14,694 nucleotides of DNA from assembly GCA_002418985.1 (NCBI GenBank), contig DIFE01000153.1, forward strand, positions 1 through 14,694. Direction: 5' to 3'. Position numbers and translations under genes: made by a program. The DNA comes from Deltaproteobacteria bacterium UBA5756. GTDB lineage: Bacteria; Desulfobacterota; Syntrophorhabdia; Syntrophorhabdales; Syntrophorhabdaceae. This document shows, piece by piece, positions 13,049 to 14,694 of the stretch (positions are counted from its first letter, which is position 1; the number at the start of each line of letters is the position of its first letter). The notes below the pieces were generated by a model that was not told the DNA's origin, ran no database searches, and saw only the letters and a program-made list of their open reading frames with translations.

Positions 13049-14694
13049 ATGAAGAGTTCACGGACGGTGCTGAAAGGGTTGCTGGCGGGGTTCTTGCTTT
13101 TTACCGCCGGTCACGTTTACGGGGCGGACCCCGACGCCCTCTACGTCCGCCATATCGAAGGTGTTGTGGAACTTGCCGAGGCCGAGTCGCCGCAATGGAT
13201 GGAGGCCGCTGTAAATACGCCCCTCGTCGAGGGGGACACGGTCCGGGCGGGGGCATCGGGCAAAGCCGAGCTGTTTCTGAAGGATGGAAGCGTCGTCCGT
13301 ATCGGAAAAAGCTCCACGATGAAGATCGTTGCCGTGGAACCAAGGGGTCTTGAGTTCAAACTGGATCGGGGAATGACCTACATAGTCGCGATGGGATCGA
13401 AAGAGGTCCCTATTTTTTTCGATACTCCGTCAGCGGCGCTGGACATCACAACACCCGCAACACTGCGGGTGGACGCGTACGATGGCGGGATCGGCGAGGT
13501 ATCCGTCTACAAGGGTGAAGTGTACGCAGTACAGGAAAAGGGCAGGATGCCCGTTCGGGCCGGAGAGCGTCTTGTCCTCAGGATGGACGGTTCCGCTCCT
13601 GTGCTGGCAGGCCTGAGGGCTGGCGATGAATGGCTGCGCTGGAATGCGGACAGGGACGGGACGGTATTGTCGACATATGGGACAGGCGAGAGCTACGCCT
13701 ATCTCCCCGATGAATTGAAAACCTACTCTTCCGATCTCGATGCCAACGGCCAATGGGTCTACACGCCGGAGTACAACTACGTCTGGGTCCCGACGGTGAT
13801 CACCGTGAGCACCTGGTCTCCCTACCGTTTCGGCCGCTGGGTCTGGATCAGGGGGAGCTACGTCTGGGTCGGATACGAGCCCTGGGGTTGGGCGCCCTAT
13901 CATTACGGAAGATGGACCCACCACCGCACCGCGGGATGGTGCTGGGTTCCTCCCGCGCGGGGACACGTTCGCTGGGAGCCCGCACAGGTCGCATGGGTGC
14001 ATTCATCGAGACAGGTCGGATGGGTGCCGCTTGCCCCGGGTGAGAGCTACGACCGCCGAAAGGCGCCGGTTATCCACCAGACGAACGTTTATAACGTATA
14101 TAGTAATGTTACCGTGGAAAGGTCGGTGAGCACGGCCCGGACAGCGTACAAGAACGCCGGTGTCACCAACGCCGTCGTGACGATGGAGCGTGACACCCTG
14201 CTCAGGCAGAAGGCTGTCAGGGTGAATGTGGCAAAGACGGGGTCGGTGCCGTTGAGGAAGGTCAGTCTTCCCGCAAATGTTGTGCCTGCAAGGACAGGAA
14301 ACGCCCAGGCTCAGCCGGCCGTACGCGAAAAGACCCCTGCCCCGATCCGGGCAACCGGCGCTCCCGCACGGGACATAACCTCGCCGGCGGTCACATCGTC
14401 TTCTCAGCCGAAAGTTTCAACGGCGCCAGCGCCCGTGACGACACGGGGAAACCCGGCCAACCAACCTTCGACCGTACCGTCCTTGAATAGGCGCATCGAT
14501 CATGCCCGGACGACGAACGTCCAGCCTTCTCCCGGACAGGGCGCACCAGGTACTTCGGTCACGGAAAGGAAGATATCCGGGAACCAACAGCAGACACCGG
14601 CTCCCGGCATGCGCACCACAGGCGGCGCCGGGATCTCACGGGCAACGGCACCGCAGGCACCCGCAGTTCAGCGCGGTACGGCTCCGGCCACGTA
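13049..14694 (+). CDS. Secreted FecR-domain/DUF6600 protein (3' truncated by window edge)
   Basis: An open frame from ATG 13049, with no stop before the window end, giving at least 548 residues. GGGAGGG precedes the ATG by a few bases. The signal peptide MKSSRTVLKGLLAGFLLF is cleaved probably near VYG at 25. Residues about 58-150 form a FecR-type beta domain: VEGDTVRAGASGKAELFLKD and VVRIGKSS. Residues about 219-332 are a DUF6600 domain, rich in Trp and Tyr: GQWVYTPEYNYVWVP, FGRWVW, YEPWGWAPYHYGRW, GWVPLAPGE. From about residue 400 on, the chain turns into a Pro/Ala/Thr/Gln-rich, probably disordered tail, which is usual for this architecture. FecR/DUF6600 proteins are exported and common in Desulfobacterota and Acidobacteriota; their role is not established. 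No sigma/anti-sigma pair or TonB receptor is next to it, so classic FecR signalling is unlikely. It is divergent from the phospholipase-like operon and may share its regulatory region. Confidence 0.88.
   Translation, partial: MKSSRTVLKGLLAGFLLFTAGHVYGADPDALYVRHIEGVVELAEAESPQWMEAAVNTPLVEGDTVRAGASGKAELFLKDGSVVRIGKSSTMKIVAVEPRGLEFKLDRGMTYIVAMGSKEVPIFFDTPSAALDITTPATLRVDAYDGGIGEVSVYKGEVYAVQEKGRMPVRAGERLVLRMDGSAPVLAGLRAGDEWLRWNADRDGTVLSTYGTGESYAYLPDELKTYSSDLDANGQWVYTPEYNYVWVPTVITVSTWSPYRFGRWVWIRGSYVWVGYEPWGWAPYHYGRWTHHRTAGWCWVPPARGHVRWEPAQVAWVHSSRQVGWVPLAPGESYDRRKAPVIHQTNVYNVYSNVTVERSVSTARTAYKNAGVTNAVVTMERDTLLRQKAVRVNVAKTGSVPLRKVSLPANVVPARTGNAQAQPAVREKTPAPIRATGAPARDITSPAVTSSSQPKVSTAPAPVTTRGNPANQPSTVPSLNRRIDHARTTNVQPSPGQGAPGTSVTERKISGNQQQTPAPGMRTTGGAGISRATAPQAPAVQRGTAPAT

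Noticed and set aside
13049..13500. Classic FecR anti-sigma regulator of iron uptake
   Set aside because: There is a cleavable signal peptide, no cytoplasmic anti-sigma domain, no adjacent ECF sigma factor or TonB receptor, and a DUF6600 domain follows; only the FecR-type beta domain is shared.
13430..14002. 190-codon minus-strand frame opposite the FecR/DUF6600 gene
   Set aside because: The plus strand carries clear FecR and DUF6600 motifs in an unbroken frame; the minus frame is a shadow.

Overview
The window is about 14.7 kb of GC-rich bacterial DNA. An envelope typical of Gram-negative bacteria is implied by an AsmA-like/DUF748 protein with an OmpA-like tail, several Sec signal peptides and a periplasmic PDZ protein. 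A V/A-type ATPase and a B12-domain radical SAM protein suggest an anaerobe. A Desulfobacterota ('deltaproteobacterial') lineage is my best guess, but no marker gene here proves it. No rRNA, tRNA, CRISPR array, insertion sequence or phage gene is visible.

Layout. (1) 1-2621, plus strand: the end of a V/A-type ATPase operon in the order A (3' part only), B, D. A and B overlap by 8 bp; B and D are 7 bp apart. A perfect 11-bp inverted repeat follows (2619-2645). (2) 2667-5630, minus: a 987-aa membrane-anchored AsmA-like/DUF748 protein, convergent with the ATPase operon. (3) 5631-5819: a divergent intergenic region with a degenerate 9-bp tandem repeat and an extended -10 element placed so that the next mRNA could be leaderless. 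(4) 5820-8202, plus: a B12-binding radical SAM protein, then a small alpha/beta hydrolase of the KANL3/Tex30 type. (5) 12818-8210, minus: a two-gene unit coding for a 1278-aa secreted protein and a 247-aa secreted PDZ protein. (6) 13049 to the window end, plus and divergent from unit 5: a secreted FecR-domain/DUF6600 protein, truncated by the window edge.

The most notable gene is the 1278-aa protein. Its N-terminal third carries what looks like a complete zinc-ligand set of the zinc-dependent phospholipase C family (alpha-toxin/PC-PLC fold). A roughly 115-residue segment lies where the known enzymes have a short loop. This is followed by a beta-sandwich-like region, a long coiled coil, a PASTA-like domain, three cysteine repeats of exactly 47 residues, a Met-rich patch, a Pro/Thr linker and a zinc-ribbon-like C-x2-C-x15-C-x2-C motif. 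With its PDZ partner and the divergent FecR/DUF6600 gene it forms a small cluster of exported proteins whose purpose I cannot name. It is the best candidate here for an undescribed system.
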